Shown piece after piece: positions 24,781 through 35,073 of a stretch of DNA of 64,000 bases. This DNA is from an uncultured Sphingomonas sp. GTDB taxonomy: Bacteria; Pseudomonadota; Alphaproteobacteria; Sphingomonadales; Sphingomonadaceae. Within the stretch, counting starts at the first letter, position 1, and each line of letters starts with the position of its first letter. Below the pieces are notes generated by a model. The model searched no databases. It saw nothing but the letters and a program-made list of their open reading frames with translations, and was not told where the DNA came from. Location: assembly GCF_913777625.1 (NCBI RefSeq), contig NZ_CAJYTI010000001.1, forward strand, positions 124,001 through 188,000, read 5' to 3'. The position numbers were made by a program, and so were the translations under genes.

Positions 24781-26475
24781 ATGTTCACCCCCGCCACCGC
24801 CGAGCAGCGTTTCGTGCTCGACCATATCGTCCGCCTGTCCGAAATCAGCGAAGAGGCCACGCCCGACCTGCTGGATGCGGTGCTGGAAGGCGCCGGCCAG
24901 TTCGCCGCGGGCGAATGGGCGCCGCTCGAACGGCTGGGCGACACCGAAGGGGCACGCTGGACCGAGCAGGGTGTGACGATGCCCGCGGGCTTCGCCGCCG
25001 CCTATCGCGCCTATGTCGAGGGCGGCTGGGGCACGATCGGCTCGCCTGCAGAGCATGGTGGCCAGGGGCTGCCGGTCAGCCTGTCGGTGGCGGTGCTGGA
25101 GACGCTGGGCACGGCCAACATGGGTTTCTGCCTGTGCCCGGTGCTCACCGTCGGCGCGGTCGAAGCGCTCCACCATCACGGCTCGCCCGAGCAGCAGGCG
25201 CTGTATCTGCCGAAGCTCGCCACCGGCGAATGGACCGGGACGATGAACCTCACCGAGCCGCAGGCGGGATCGGACGTGGGCGCGGTCAAGACCAAGGCCG
25301 AGCCGGCGGGCGACGGGAAGTGGAAGATCAAGGGCACCAAGATCTACATCTCGTTCGGCGACCATGACATGGCCGACAATATCGTCCATCTGGTGCTGGC
25401 GCGCACGCCGGGGGCGCCTGCAGGCACCAAGGGCCTGTCGCTGTTCCTGGTGCCGAAGTACCGGTTGAACGCCGATGGCACGCCGGGCTATTTCAACGAC
25501 ATCAAGGTCGTCTCGATCGAACACAAGATGGGCCTGCACGCCTCGCCCACCTGTGTCCTCAGCTTCGGCGACAACGATGATTGCATCGGCGAGCTGATCG
25601 GCCCCGAGCTGGGCGGCATCCGCGCGATGTTCACGATGATGAACAATGCGCGTCTGAACGTCGGTCTGCAGGGCGTGCAGGTCGCCGAGCGCGCCACCCA
25701 GCGGGCGGTCGCCTATGCCCGCGAGCGGGTGCAGGGGGTTCGCGGCGGCGCACCGACCGCGATCATCGAACATCCCGATGTGCGCCGCATGCTGCTGCGG
25801 ATGAAGGCGCAGACCCAGGCCGCGCGCGCGCTGGTCTATTACGCCTTCGGCCAGCTCGATCGCGGCCGCGCCGGGGATGCGGAGGCCGACAAGCGCGTCG
25901 AGCTGCTCACCCCGCTCGCCAAGGCGCATGCCACCGACATCGGCAACGAGGTCGCGAGCCTCGGCCTGCAGGTCCATGGCGGCATGGGCTATATCGAGGA
26001 GACCGGCGCCGCCCAGCATTTCCGCGACGCCCGCATCACGCCGATCTACGAAGGCACCAACGGCATCCAGGCCGCCGACCTGGTCGGCCGCAAGCTGAGC
26101 ATGGACAATGGCGCGACGCTGCTCGGCCTGCTGGCCGACATGCGCGCCGAGGCCGAGGATGCGGGGCTGCGGTCGCTGATCGATGCGTGCGAGGAGGTCG
26201 GCCGCAACCTGCTTGGCAGCGATACCGACGACCGGCTGGCGGCGAGCTACCCGTTCCTGACGATGCTGTCGGTGGCCGTGTGCGGCTGGCTGATGGAGAA
26301 GAGCGGGCGCCTGGTGGCACAGGGCGAGGGCGAGCCGGGCTTCGTCAAGATGAAGCAGGCAGCGGCGCGCTTCTATGTCGAGCAGATCGTCCCCGAAGCG
26401 CTCGGCCTGCGCGCGGCGGCGATGGCGAAGGCGGCGGTGCTGTACGCCGTGGAGGCGGAAGCGTTCGCGGCGTAA
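24781..26475 (+). CDS. Acyl-CoA dehydrogenase with C-terminal extension
   Basis: A 564-residue FAD enzyme oxidising an acyl-CoA thioester to the 2-enoyl form. Segments are 'TGTMNLTEPQAGSDVGAVKT', 'GTKIYISFGDHD', 'VVSIEHKMGLHASPTCVLSF', 'HGGMGYIEETGAAQHFRDARI' and 'PIYEGTNGIQAADLVGRKL'. The length and the last 100 residues ('FVKMKQAAARFYVEQIVPEALGLRAAA') match the subgroup with an extra C-terminal domain, which includes long-chain and DmdC-like members. The catalytic Glu is probably in 'IYEGTN'. The start ATG 24781 follows GAGAGAGGCCTG. REP-like repeats begin 12 bp after its stop. Confidence 0.93.
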   Translation: MFTPATAEQRFVLDHIVRLSEISEEATPDLLDAVLEGAGQFAAGEWAPLERLGDTEGARWTEQGVTMPAGFAAAYRAYVEGGWGTIGSPAEHGGQGLPVSLSVAVLETLGTANMGFCLCPVLTVGAVEALHHHGSPEQQALYLPKLATGEWTGTMNLTEPQAGSDVGAVKTKAEPAGDGKWKIKGTKIYISFGDHDMADNIVHLVLARTPGAPAGTKGLSLFLVPKYRLNADGTPGYFNDIKVVSIEHKMGLHASPTCVLSFGDNDDCIGELIGPELGGIRAMFTMMNNARLNVGLQGVQVAERATQRAVAYARERVQGVRGGAPTAIIEHPDVRRMLLRMKAQTQAARALVYYAFGQLDRGRAGDAEADKRVELLTPLAKAHATDIGNEVASLGLQVHGGMGYIEETGAAQHFRDARITPIYEGTNGIQAADLVGRKLSMDNGATLLGLLADMRAEAEDAGLRSLIDACEEVGRNLLGSDTDDRLAASYPFLTMLSVAVCGWLMEKSGRLVAQGEGEPGFVKMKQAAARFYVEQIVPEALGLRAAAMAKAAVLYAVEAEAFAA

Positions 26476-26487
26476 GAGGGGCGGAAA

Positions 26488-26536
26488 ATCCTCCCCCGCC
26501 AGGGGGAGGTGCTGCCGTAGGCGGCGGAGGGGCAGG
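26488..26536 (+). repeat. Two-hairpin repeat, copy A
   Basis: A 49-bp unit ATCCTCCCCCGCCAGGGGGAGGTG...CGGCGGAGGGGCAGG containing the hairpin CCTCCCCC/GGGGGAGG. Two more copies follow at 26923-26972 (inverted) and 26986-27037 (same orientation). Copy A ends 6 bp before the DUF559 start codon. Confidence 0.85.
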
Positions 26537-26542
26537 AAAGCG

Positions 26543-26974
26543 ATGCGCTTGGGAGGTTCCAATCATAGCCGCCCCACCGCCAAGCGTCTCCGTGAGAAAA
26601 TGACGCCACCAGAAATTGCCCTCTGGCTGGCGCTCCGCAAGAACGACGCGGGTCTCCGATTCCGCAAGCAACACCCGGCGGGCGCCTACATCCTCGACTT
26701 CTACTGCGCCCCGGCAATGCTCGCGATCGAAGTCGACGGCCAAGCGCATGCCTTCGGGGACCGGCCAGAGCGGGATGCCACCCGCGACGCGTGGCTGAAA
26801 GCCCAAGGCGTCCGGGTCCTCCGCTATACGGCCGCGGACGTACTGCGCCACACCGACAGCGCCGTCCGCCAGATCCTCGCGATCGCGATCGACCGAAGGG
26901 CCAAACTACAAGCCGCTCGCCGACCTCCCCCTCCGTCGCCTTCGGCGCCACCTCCCCCTGGCGGGGAAGGATAG
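26543..26974 (+). CDS. DUF559 (Vsr-like fold) endonuclease-domain protein
   Basis: A 143-residue protein with the DUF559 domain, a PD-(D/E)XK nuclease-like fold related to Vsr. Recognisable are 'RLREKMTPPEIALWLALR', 'GLRFRKQHPAGAYILDFYC', the core acidic motif 'LAIEVDGQAHAF' and 'RDAWLKAQGVRVLRYTAADVL'. The target is unknown. The last 17 residues (Pro/Ser-rich 'PPPPSPSAPPPPGGEG') are not a domain: they are encoded by an inverted repeat copy into which the frame runs. The start ATG 26543 follows GGGGCAGGAAAGCG. The gene is bracketed by inverted copies of the same repeat, suggesting it moves or spreads with them. Confidence 0.85.
   Translation: MRLGGSNHSRPTAKRLREKMTPPEIALWLALRKNDAGLRFRKQHPAGAYILDFYCAPAMLAIEVDGQAHAFGDRPERDATRDAWLKAQGVRVLRYTAADVLRHTDSAVRQILAIAIDRRAKLQAARRPPPPSPSAPPPPGGEG
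26923..26972 (-). repeat. Two-hairpin repeat, copy B (inverted)
   Basis: Reverse-strand copy of the unit: ATCCTTCCCCGCCAGGGGGAGGTGGCGCCGAAGGCGACGGAGGGGGAGGT. It forms the 3' end of the DUF559 coding sequence and supplies its stop codon. Confidence 0.85.
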
Positions 26975-26985
26975 AGGGGGCAACA

Positions 26986-27037
26986 ATCCTCCCCAGCCAG
27001 GGGGAGGTGGCCCGCGCAGCGGGTCGGAGGGGGAGGT
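26986..27037 (+). repeat. Two-hairpin repeat, copy C
   Basis: Third copy, head-to-head with copy B and 13 bp from it: ATCCTCCCCAGCCAGGGGGAGGTGG...GGTCGGAGGGGGAGGT. It lies 15 bp from the stop of threonine synthase on the opposite strand and may serve as its terminator. Confidence 0.85.
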
Positions 27038-27052
27038 ACGCGACGCACTCGC

Positions 27053-28276
<1,224 letters not shown>

Positions 28277-28369
28277 GGGCGCCAGCTTAACGCAAGGCGG
28301 GGCCAGCGGAAGCCACCCCGCCCTACCAAATCGTCATTCGGCCGAAAGCCGGACGGGAGGTGGCGTTCG

Positions 28370-29395
28370 TCAGGCCATGTCGAGCACGATCCGCCCCTCG
28401 ATCTCGCCCTTGCGCATCCGATCGAACACGCTGTTGACGTTCTCGAGGCGTTCGGTCGCCACCGTCGCATGAACCTTGCCCTGCCCGGCGAAATCGAGCG
28501 CCTCCTGCAGGTCCAGGCGGGTGCCGACGATCGAGCCGCGCACGGTAATGCCGTTCAGCACGGTGTCGAAGATCGAGAGCGGGAAGTCCCCCGGCGGCAA
28601 GCCGTTGAGCGATACCGTGCCGCCGCGCCCCACCATGCCCAGTGCCTGCTGGAATGCCTTGGTCGACACCGCCGTCACCAGGACGCCGCGCGCGCCGCCA
28701 ACCGCCTTCCTGACGAACGCCGCCGGATCCTCGTGCAGCGCGTTCACCGTCAGCTCGGCGCCCAGCTTCTTCGCCAGCGCCAGCTTGGCGTCGTCGATAT
28801 CGACGGCGATGACGTTGAGCCCCATCGCCTTGGCATATTGCACGGCCATGTGGCCGAGCCCGCCGATGCCCGAGATCGCCACCCAGTCGCCCGGCTTGGT
28901 ATCGGTGACCTTCAGGCCCTTGTAGACGGTGACCCCTGCGCACAGTACCGGCGCGATCTCCACGAACCCGACATTGTCGGGCAGGATGCCGACATAATCG
29001 GGGTCCGCCAGCACATAGTCGGCAAAGCCGCCGTTCACCGAATAGCCGGTGTTCTGCTGGCTCTCGCAAAGCGTTTCCCAGCCGCCCAGGCAGTGCGGGC
29101 AATGGCCGCAGGCGCTGTAGAGCCAGGGCACCCCCACCCGGTCCCCTTCCTTCACATGGGTGACGCCCGCCCCCACCGCCGCAACATGGCCGACGCCCTC
29201 ATGCCCAGGGATGAAGGGTGGCTTGGGGCGCACCGGCCAGTCGCCCTCGGCGGCGTGGAGATCGGTGTGGCACACGCCGCTGGCGGCGACCTTCACCAGG
29301 ATCTGACCGGGGCCGACCTGCGGCACCGGCACTTCCTCGATAACCAGCGGCTGGCCGAATTCGCGAACGACGGCCGCTTTCATGGTCTTGAGCAT
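28370..29395 (-). CDS. adhP: Zinc-dependent alcohol dehydrogenase AdhP
   Basis: A 341-residue zinc MDR alcohol dehydrogenase oxidising ethanol and other primary alcohols with NAD. Catalytic zinc ligands lie in '[15 protein letters not shown]' and 'PGHEGVGHV'; the structural zinc cluster is '[15 protein letters not shown]'; the NAD motif is '[17 protein letters not shown]'. It closely resembles E. coli AdhP. It begins 18 bp after the aldehyde dehydrogenase stop on the same strand, so alcohol and aldehyde oxidation are encoded in one operon. The Acs gene 10 kb away would finish conversion to acetyl-CoA. Confidence 0.94.
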   Translation of the reverse strand: MLKTMKAAVVREFGQPLVIEEVPVPQVGPGQILVKVAASGVCHTDLHAAEGDWPVRPKPPFIPGHEGVGHVAAVGAGVTHVKEGDRVGVPWLYSACGHCPHCLGGWETLCESQQNTGYSVNGGFADYVLADPDYVGILPDNVGFVEIAPVLCAGVTVYKGLKVTDTKPGDWVAISGIGGLGHMAVQYAKAMGLNVIAVDIDDAKLALAKKLGAELTVNALHEDPAAFVRKAVGGARGVLVTAVSTKAFQQALGMVGRGGTVSLNGLPPGDFPLSIFDTVLNGITVRGSIVGTRLDLQEALDFAGQGKVHATVATERLENVNSVFDRMRKGEIEGRIVLDMA

Positions 29396-29413
29396 GGGGT
29401 TCCTCTCAGGTTT

Positions 29414-30934
29414 TCAGAACAGGCCGCGCGCGGCGGTGTCGTAGCTCACCAGCAGGTTCTTGGTCTGCTGATAGTGATCGAGCATCATCTTGTGGGTCTC
29501 GCGGCCGAAGCCCGATTCCTTGTACCCGCCGAACGCCGCGTGCGCGGGATAGACATGGTAGCAGTTGGTCCAGACGCGTCCGGCCTCGATTGCGCGCCCG
29601 ATCTCATAGGCACGGGTGCCGTTGCGGCTCCACACGCCGCCGCCCAGACCATAGGCGGTGTCGTTGGCGATCTCGATCGCCTCTTCCACGGTCTTGAACG
29701 TCGTGACGGAGAGGACGGGCCCGAAGATTTCTTCCTGGAAGATGCGCATCTTGTTGTGGCCGACGAATATGGTCGGCTCGACGAAATAGCCCTGGTCGAG
29801 GTCACCGCCCGGCAGCGCGCGCTTGCCGCCGGTCAGGCACCGTGCGCCTTCGCCCTTGCCGATATCGATATAGCCGAGGATCTTGTGGAGCTGCTCCTCG
29901 GAGGCCTGCGGGCCCATCTGTGTCGCGGGATCGAGCGGATCGCCGACCCGGATGGCGCCGACGCGCTGCACCGCGCGCTCCAGGAACTTGTCGACGATCG
30001 ATTCCTGCACCAGGGCCCGGCTGGGACAGGTACAGACCTCGCCCTTGTTGAAGGCGAACAGCGCAAAGCCTTCCAGCGCCTTGTCGAGGAACGCATCGTC
30101 CTCCTGCATCACGTCGGCGAGGAAGATGTTGGGCGACTTGCCGCCCAGCTCCATCGTCTGCGGGATCAGATGCTCGGCGGCATATTGCATGATCTGGCGG
30201 CCGGTGGTGGTCTCGCCGGTGAAGCTCACCTTGCCGATGCGCGGATTGGCGGCGATCGCCCGGCCGACCGTGCTGCCGGGACCGGTGACGATGTTGACCA
30301 CGCCCGGCGGCAGGATGTCGGCGGTCAGCTCGGCGAAGAGCAGCAGGCTGAGCGGAGTCTGCGAGGCGGGCTTGATCACGGTGCAATTGCCCGCCGCCAG
30401 CGCTGGCGCGATCTTCCACGCCGCCATCAGCAGCGGGAAGTTCCACGGGATGATCTGGCCGACCACGCCGATCGGTTCCTTGAAATGATAGGCGATGGTC
30501 TTTTCGTCGATCGTCGAGATCGTGCCTTCGGCTGCGCGGACGCAGCCGGCGAAATAGCGGAAATGGTCGATCGCCAGCGGCACGTCGGCGCCGCGCGTCT
30601 CGCGGATCGGCTTGCCGTTGTCCATCGTCTCGGCCAGCGCGAGCAGTTCCAGATTGGCCTCGAGCCGGTCGGCGACGCGGTTGAGGATCAGCGCCCGTTC
30701 CTGCGGCGAGGCCGCCGCCCAGCGCCGCCGCGCGGCATGGGCCGCGTCCAGCGCGGCCTCGACATCCGCCTCGGTCGACTGGGCGATTTCCGCCAGCGGC
30801 CGGGTATTGATCGGGCTGTGATCGGTAAACCAGCGGCTCTCGATGGGATCCACCCACCGGCCGCCGATGAAATTGCCGTAGCGGGCGGGCTGGTGCCCTT
30901 GCGTCCGCACGGTCTGGATCGCCTGTTCAAACAT
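29414..30934 (-). CDS. NAD-dependent aldehyde dehydrogenase (acetaldehyde-oxidising type)
   Basis: A 506-residue aldehyde dehydrogenase. It shows '[21 protein letters not shown]', the glutamate motif 'MELGGKSPN', the nucleophile in '[11 protein letters not shown]' (around residue 300) and 'EIFGPVLSV'. The length, the 'GEVCTCPSR' site and the pairing with AdhP match the AldB/ExaC group that oxidises acetaldehyde to acetate. It is the first gene of the ADH operon. No sigma-54 -24/-12 element, which precedes related genes in some bacteria, is visible in the 280 bp upstream. Confidence 0.94.
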   Translation of the reverse strand: MFEQAIQTVRTQGHQPARYGNFIGGRWVDPIESRWFTDHSPINTRPLAEIAQSTEADVEAALDAAHAARRRWAAASPQERALILNRVADRLEANLELLALAETMDNGKPIRETRGADVPLAIDHFRYFAGCVRAAEGTISTIDEKTIAYHFKEPIGVVGQIIPWNFPLLMAAWKIAPALAAGNCTVIKPASQTPLSLLLFAELTADILPPGVVNIVTGPGSTVGRAIAANPRIGKVSFTGETTTGRQIMQYAAEHLIPQTMELGGKSPNIFLADVMQEDDAFLDKALEGFALFAFNKGEVCTCPSRALVQESIVDKFLERAVQRVGAIRVGDPLDPATQMGPQASEEQLHKILGYIDIGKGEGARCLTGGKRALPGGDLDQGYFVEPTIFVGHNKMRIFQEEIFGPVLSVTTFKTVEEAIEIANDTAYGLGGGVWSRNGTRAYEIGRAIEAGRVWTNCYHVYPAHAAFGGYKESGFGRETHKMMLDHYQQTKNLLVSYDTAARGLF

Positions 30935-31218
30935 CGCTGTCCTCCATTCGATGCCCTGTCAAACGGAGGATGCGCCGGGACGCGACGAAGCCACACTGGG
31001 AGAGGTGCTTAGGGAAGATTCCTGATGGCGCGAGCGCCCATGTCGCGCCGATCGAGTCGCAGTCTCCCGCAAACGGACCGGTGCATCGGCGGGCACCGCC
31101 ACAGCTTTTCGCCGCGGCGCACCGCTGGGTCCCGCCAAGCGACTATAGTGTAGCTATGGTAAACGCGGCAGGTGGCCGCACGCGTTCGTCTTCGGATGCG
31201 AGAGGAGGAGTTTCAGCC

Positions 31219-32883
31219 GTGACTATCGAACTCGCAGCGGCAATCGTGCGGCATCTCGGGCCCTGCCGGGTCGCGGTGGAGGCGCGCACGGTTCGGGGGC
31301 TGGCCGCCGAACTGGCGTTGCTCGGCTGCGATACCACGCCGGACTCCGCCGACGTCGTCGTCACGGAATCGGACGCGCTGTCCGCCGCCCTGCTTGCCCG
31401 TCATCCGGCAACCCGCGCGCTGGTCGTGCTGCCGCGGCAGGTGCAGGCGCAGGTGCTCGACGACGCGCTGTTCGCCGCAGGCTGGCGGCGGCTGCCCGGT
31501 GCGGTCGGCGTGTTGACGCTGCTGCATCTGGCCGGCGGCCAGGCGCCGCAGCCCAGCTTCTACGAGCGCGCCCCGGATGGCTATCGCGGTCTTCTGAACA
31601 CCAACGGCCCCGAAGCGCTGGCCGCCCTCGGCCGCTGGACGCTTGCCGCGGAGCGCGTGCGCCCCGGCGACCATGTGCTGCTGTGCGGCCCGGATGCCGC
31701 GGACGGGCAGGTGCTTCTCGAGGCGTGCGCACGGGCCCGCACCGTCGAGGTGGATGCGCCCGCGGCCTCGCATGCGCCGCGCAGCTTCGACGTCATCGTC
31801 GCGCTCGATGCACCCGGAAGCTGGACGGACAATATCGGCCGCTATGCGCAGCTGCTCAAGCTTGACGGCCGGCTGGTTGCCGGCTGGTCGGAAAGCAACC
31901 CGCAAAAGCCTGCCGATTGGGCGCGCCTCCACCAGGGGCTGAGCGCCGACTATCTGGTCGAGAGCCAGTTCGTGCAGGCGCCCGGAGTCATCGTGCCGCA
32001 AGGCGTCCCCCAGGGCGAGGTGACCGGCCTCAGCTGGCGCATCGCGGTCGCCGCGAAGGGACCGCTGGGCGGCGAGGAAACGCGCGCGCGCTTCGTGCAC
32101 CCTGCCTTCGGCGCGTCGCAAGCAACGCTCGCCGCCTTTGCCGAGGGCTATGACAATCCCTGGCTCTACCGCACGCTGGTACAGATGGGCGAGCGGCTCG
32201 CGGACGAAGACCTGCTGGTGCGCCTTGCCGAGCATGTCGCCTCGGAGGCACGGCCCGGCTCGGCCGACCAGGGCGCGGCGCTGGCGGTGCTCGGCTATCG
32301 CGTGCTGGAGGCCCGCGCGGCGGACGCAGTGCCGGTGCTGCTGGGCGCGTTCAACGAGTATTGGCAGCAGGGCGGCGATGCTCCGCATGTCGTCCGCTGG
32401 CGCGTATCGCTCGCCTTCCTGGCCGGACGGCTGGCGGAGATGCTCGGCGAGCGCGCCATCGCCAAGCACTGGTATGCACGCGCAGCGAGCGACGACTGGC
32501 AGCACTTCTCCACCATCCTCGCGACCAAGGCGATCGGCGCGGCCTTCTTCGTGGCGCGTATCCTGCTCGCCGAACAAGACGCGGATCTCGCCTGGAGCTG
32601 GTTCGAGCGCGGCGTCGAGATCACCCTGCAGGCGGCGGGACGTGATCATCGCCAGGAACTCGGCGACGGCGACGGGCTGCTGCCCTTCTACCTGCCGGAA
32701 CTGGCCGAGGTGATCGACATGGGCTCGCAATGCGCCAATGCGCTTGCCAATCGCCACCTCTGGGCGCGCGACCCCGGCCTGTTCTGGCGCCAGGTCGACG
32801 TCAAGCGCTTCGGCATCGCCTCGTGGACGCTCGACGTGACCAAGGAGAATGAACGGTTGCGCAAGCAGCTCGGCCAGGCCTGA
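31219..32883 (+). CDS. Unrecognised 554-aa protein with a Rossmann-like, methyltransferase-type N-terminal half
   Basis: I do not recognise this protein. Residues about 130-260 look like a class I methyltransferase-type Rossmann fold: 'DHVLLCGPDAADGQVL' at the motif I position lacks the usual GxGxG, and 'SFDVIVALDAPGSWTDNI' sits at the motif IV position. The second half is helical. The end 'VTKENERLRKQL' is a short coiled coil like those ending some glycan-modifying enzymes. The GTG at 31219 is chosen because GAGGAGGAG precedes it; the ATG at 31156 has no ribosome-binding site. The gene is flanked by divergent ADH operon genes and converges with lepB. Confidence 0.75.
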   Translation: MTIELAAAIVRHLGPCRVAVEARTVRGLAAELALLGCDTTPDSADVVVTESDALSAALLARHPATRALVVLPRQVQAQVLDDALFAAGWRRLPGAVGVLTLLHLAGGQAPQPSFYERAPDGYRGLLNTNGPEALAALGRWTLAAERVRPGDHVLLCGPDAADGQVLLEACARARTVEVDAPAASHAPRSFDVIVALDAPGSWTDNIGRYAQLLKLDGRLVAGWSESNPQKPADWARLHQGLSADYLVESQFVQAPGVIVPQGVPQGEVTGLSWRIAVAAKGPLGGEETRARFVHPAFGASQATLAAFAEGYDNPWLYRTLVQMGERLADEDLLVRLAEHVASEARPGSADQGAALAVLGYRVLEARAADAVPVLLGAFNEYWQQGGDAPHVVRWRVSLAFLAGRLAEMLGERAIAKHWYARAASDDWQHFSTILATKAIGAAFFVARILLAEQDADLAWSWFERGVEITLQAAGRDHRQELGDGDGLLPFYLPELAEVIDMGSQCANALANRHLWARDPGLFWRQVDVKRFGIASWTLDVTKENERLRKQLGQA

Positions 32884-32895
32884 CGCGGGACGGGC

Positions 32896-33117
32896 TCAGG
32901 CGCCGTCGTTGCCGGCTTCCGAACGCTGGTCGCGGCGCTTGTCGATCGTCTCCATGGCCTCGGCCCTGGCGGGATCGAACAGCGAACCGAAGGCCAGCCC
33001 GAGCAGCAGCATCGCTGCCCCCGCCTTGCCCCGGCTGTGCCGCCGGGCAAGCAGGACCAGCGCGGGGATCGACAGCAGGATCGCCACGGCGATCCCCCAT
33101 TGCAGCAGGGCGCTCAA
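32896..33117 (-). CDS. 73-aa membrane protein coupled to lepB
   Basis: A small protein with two membrane segments ('LLQWGIAVAILLSIPALVLLA' and 'GAAMLLLGLAFGSLF') and a charged C terminus 'METIDKRRDQRSE'. The start is inferred to be the TTG at 33117, which overlaps the lepB stop as TTGA, a four-base overlap pointing to translational coupling. The track start at 33195 lies inside lepB. I know of no function; position implies a tie to the signal peptidase or its membrane context. Confidence 0.6.
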   Translation of the reverse strand: MSALLQWGIAVAILLSIPALVLLARRHSRGKAGAAMLLLGLAFGSLFDPARAEAMETIDKRRDQRSEAGNDGA

Positions 33118-33959
33118 TCGGCGTGCCTGGGCCGCAGCGAACCGGCGGTGCGATCCCATCGGATCGCGCTGACATAGGCGAGCGGGTTGAGCCACGAGCC
33201 TTCGCCGTCATAGCTGAGCGTACGGAATTCGGCGCGGCCCGCGATCGTCTCCAGCGGCACCGGCCCGCCCAGTCCCAGCTCGTCCGCGCCGAAGCGGCTG
33301 TCGGCCGACTGGTCGCGATTGTCGCCCATCAGGAACACATGACCGGCCGGAACCGTGATCGGCCCGTAAGTGTCGCCGGGGCTGACATAGCCGTTGGGCA
33401 GCGTGGTATCGCCCAGATCGATCACGTCATAGCTGGCGCCGTTCGGCAACGTCTCGCGATAGAGCGGCGGCTGGCAGTAGAGCTTGCCGTCCGGGCCCGG
33501 CTTGCGGAACGCGGCAAGCGGTCCCTCGTCGCAGGGAACGGCGGCGTCGACCGGGATCATCGCATGGCCGTCTGCCACGCGCGGCACCGGCTTGCCGTTG
33601 AGGATCACCACCCCGTGGCGGACCGCGATGGTGTCGCCCGGCAGGCCGATCACCCGCTTGATCAGATCCTCCCCGTCGCCGCGGCGCACGACGATAACGA
33701 TGTCGCCGCGCGCGGGCGTGCCGCCGAACAGCCGGGTCCTGGCCATGTCGCGACCATGCACGATCAGCGAGGCCTGGGAGAAGCCATAGGGGAACTTGCT
33801 TGCCACCAGCCGATCGCCGGTACGCAAGGTGGGCATCATCGATCCCGAGGGAATGTAATAGGGCCGCGCCACCGCGCTCTGGAACAGGAAGAAGATCCCC
33901 AGCGTGGCGGCCCAGCCGCCCAGCGTGCGGAGCCAGCCCGGCTTGGGATCCTGCGCCAT
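33114..33959 (-). CDS. lepB: Signal peptidase I
   Basis: A 281-residue inner-membrane serine/lysine protease that removes signal peptides. One N-terminal membrane helix (residues 13-31) is followed by 'YYIPSGSMMPTLRTGDRLV' with the nucleophile Ser40, then 'DLIKRVIGLPGDTI' with the general base Lys101, and 'VFLMGDNRDQSADSRF'. It is an ordinary length for an alphaproteobacterial LepB. The neighbourhood is unusual: a GntR/YtrA-type regulator 4 bp upstream and a coupled tiny membrane protein downstream, rather than rnc and era. It could be a second, regulated signal peptidase. Confidence 0.95.
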   Translation of the reverse strand: MAQDPKPGWLRTLGGWAATLGIFFLFQSAVARPYYIPSGSMMPTLRTGDRLVASKFPYGFSQASLIVHGRDMARTRLFGGTPARGDIVIVVRRGDGEDLIKRVIGLPGDTIAVRHGVVILNGKPVPRVADGHAMIPVDAAVPCDEGPLAAFRKPGPDGKLYCQPPLYRETLPNGASYDVIDLGDTTLPNGYVSPGDTYGPITVPAGHVFLMGDNRDQSADSRFGADELGLGGPVPLETIAGRAEFRTLSYDGEGSWLNPLAYVSAIRWDRTAGSLRPRHAD

Positions 33960-33963
33960 GGCG

Positions 33964-34326
33964 TCAGGCGATCTCGTGGCTGCCGTCGAGCAGCGCGTGC
34001 ACGTCGAGGCCGAGCAGCGCGATATGGTCCTTCACCCGTGGCCAGAAGCCGGTGAGGAAGCGTTCGCGCTCCGCGGTGCGCAGCCGCTCGACCGCGCCAG
34101 CGACGACGAACATGCCGACGCCGCGGCGCACCTCGACATAGCCGTCGTCCTGGAAGCTCTGATAGGCCTTGGCGACCGTTAACGGGTTCGCGCCATGCTC
34201 GGCGGCGAGCGCGCGGACCGAGGGAAGCTGGTCCCCGGCGCGGTACTGGCCGCGCAGGATGGCCGCGGCGATGATGGCGCGCAGCTTGAGGTAGACCGGG
34301 CTGTCTTCGTGCTCCAGGGCTGTCAT
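33964..34326 (-). CDS. GntR-family transcriptional regulator, YtrA subfamily
   Basis: A 120-residue DNA-binding protein with a GntR winged helix ('PVYLKLRAIIAAAILRGQYRAGDQLPSVRALAAEHGANPLTVAKAYQSFQDDGYVEV') and only a short helical C-terminal tail. That is the YtrA layout, which lacks an effector domain. YtrA-type regulators usually repress a neighbouring ABC or membrane operon. Here it begins the operon with lepB (4-bp gap), so autoregulation of lepB is the natural inference. Confidence 0.88.
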   Translation of the reverse strand: MTALEHEDSPVYLKLRAIIAAAILRGQYRAGDQLPSVRALAAEHGANPLTVAKAYQSFQDDGYVEVRRGVGMFVVAGAVERLRTAERERFLTGFWPRVKDHIALLGLDVHALLDGSHEIA

Positions 34327-34363
34327 GCTGCCATAATACAGCAGACGACCCGAGAGTCCATAG

Positions 34364-34945
34364 TCAGGGATTCCACCGATGGACGATCCGGGACAGTTCG
34401 CCGCGCGGACGCTCCTCCAGCGGCCGCGCGGGCGTGCCGAGGAAGATGAAGCCTGCGATGCGCTGGCCTTCTCTGCCGAACAGGTCCCGCACCCCGGGGG
34501 AGTACGCGGGCCAGCCGGTCAGCCAGCCACCGGCAAAGCCCATCGCGTGGGCGGCGTGGAGCAGGTTCATGCAGGCGGCGCCCGCCGAAAGCTCCTGCTC
34601 CCAGAGGGGCACCTTGTGCGGCTGGACGGGGGCGGAGAGCACCACCACCAGCGCCGGTGCCTGGGTGGCGAATTGCGCTGCCGCCTCCTCGTCCCGTGCG
34701 GTTGCCTCGGGGTTCTCTGCGCGGAGGATCTCGACCAGCTTCAGCGCGAGCGCCGGCCGCGCCGCGTCCGGCACAATTACGAAGCGCCAGGGGGCGAGCT
34801 TGCCGTGATCGGGCGTGCGCGCCGCGATGGCCGCCATCTGGTCGAGCTGCTTGGGGCTCGGCCCGGGGGCGACCAGGTCGCGCGGCTTGCCCGAGCGGCG
34901 GGTCTGGAGGAGCGTGAGCGGCGTCGTGCGATCGTTGAAGGTCAT
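34364..34945 (-). CDS. Nitroreductase family protein
   Basis: A 193-residue FMN-dependent NAD(P)H nitroreductase of the YdjA-like short type. It shows 'LLQTRRSGKPRDLVAPGP', 'AARTPDHGKLAPWRFVIV', 'SAGAACMNLLHAAHAMGFAGGWLTGW' and 'GFIFLGTPARPLEERPR'. It probably reduces nitro or quinone compounds; the physiological substrate is unknown. The start is ATG 34945 (MTFNDRTTPL); the longer track form reads into the divergent transporter's promoter. The GntR gene lies 37 bp downstream on the same strand. Confidence 0.9.
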   Translation of the reverse strand: MTFNDRTTPLTLLQTRRSGKPRDLVAPGPSPKQLDQMAAIAARTPDHGKLAPWRFVIVPDAARPALALKLVEILRAENPEATARDEEAAAQFATQAPALVVVLSAPVQPHKVPLWEQELSAGAACMNLLHAAHAMGFAGGWLTGWPAYSPGVRDLFGREGQRIAGFIFLGTPARPLEERPRGELSRIVHRWNP

Positions 34946-35073
34946 GGGCACGCATCTAGGACGCCGTCCCGCCGCCGCCAAGCGGCACGACTTTACAGCA
35001 GCGATGCAGGCTCTAGTCTGCGCGCCCATGCACCGGGCCCCTGCGCCCGGCATCCAATTCCAAGGACACCTGC

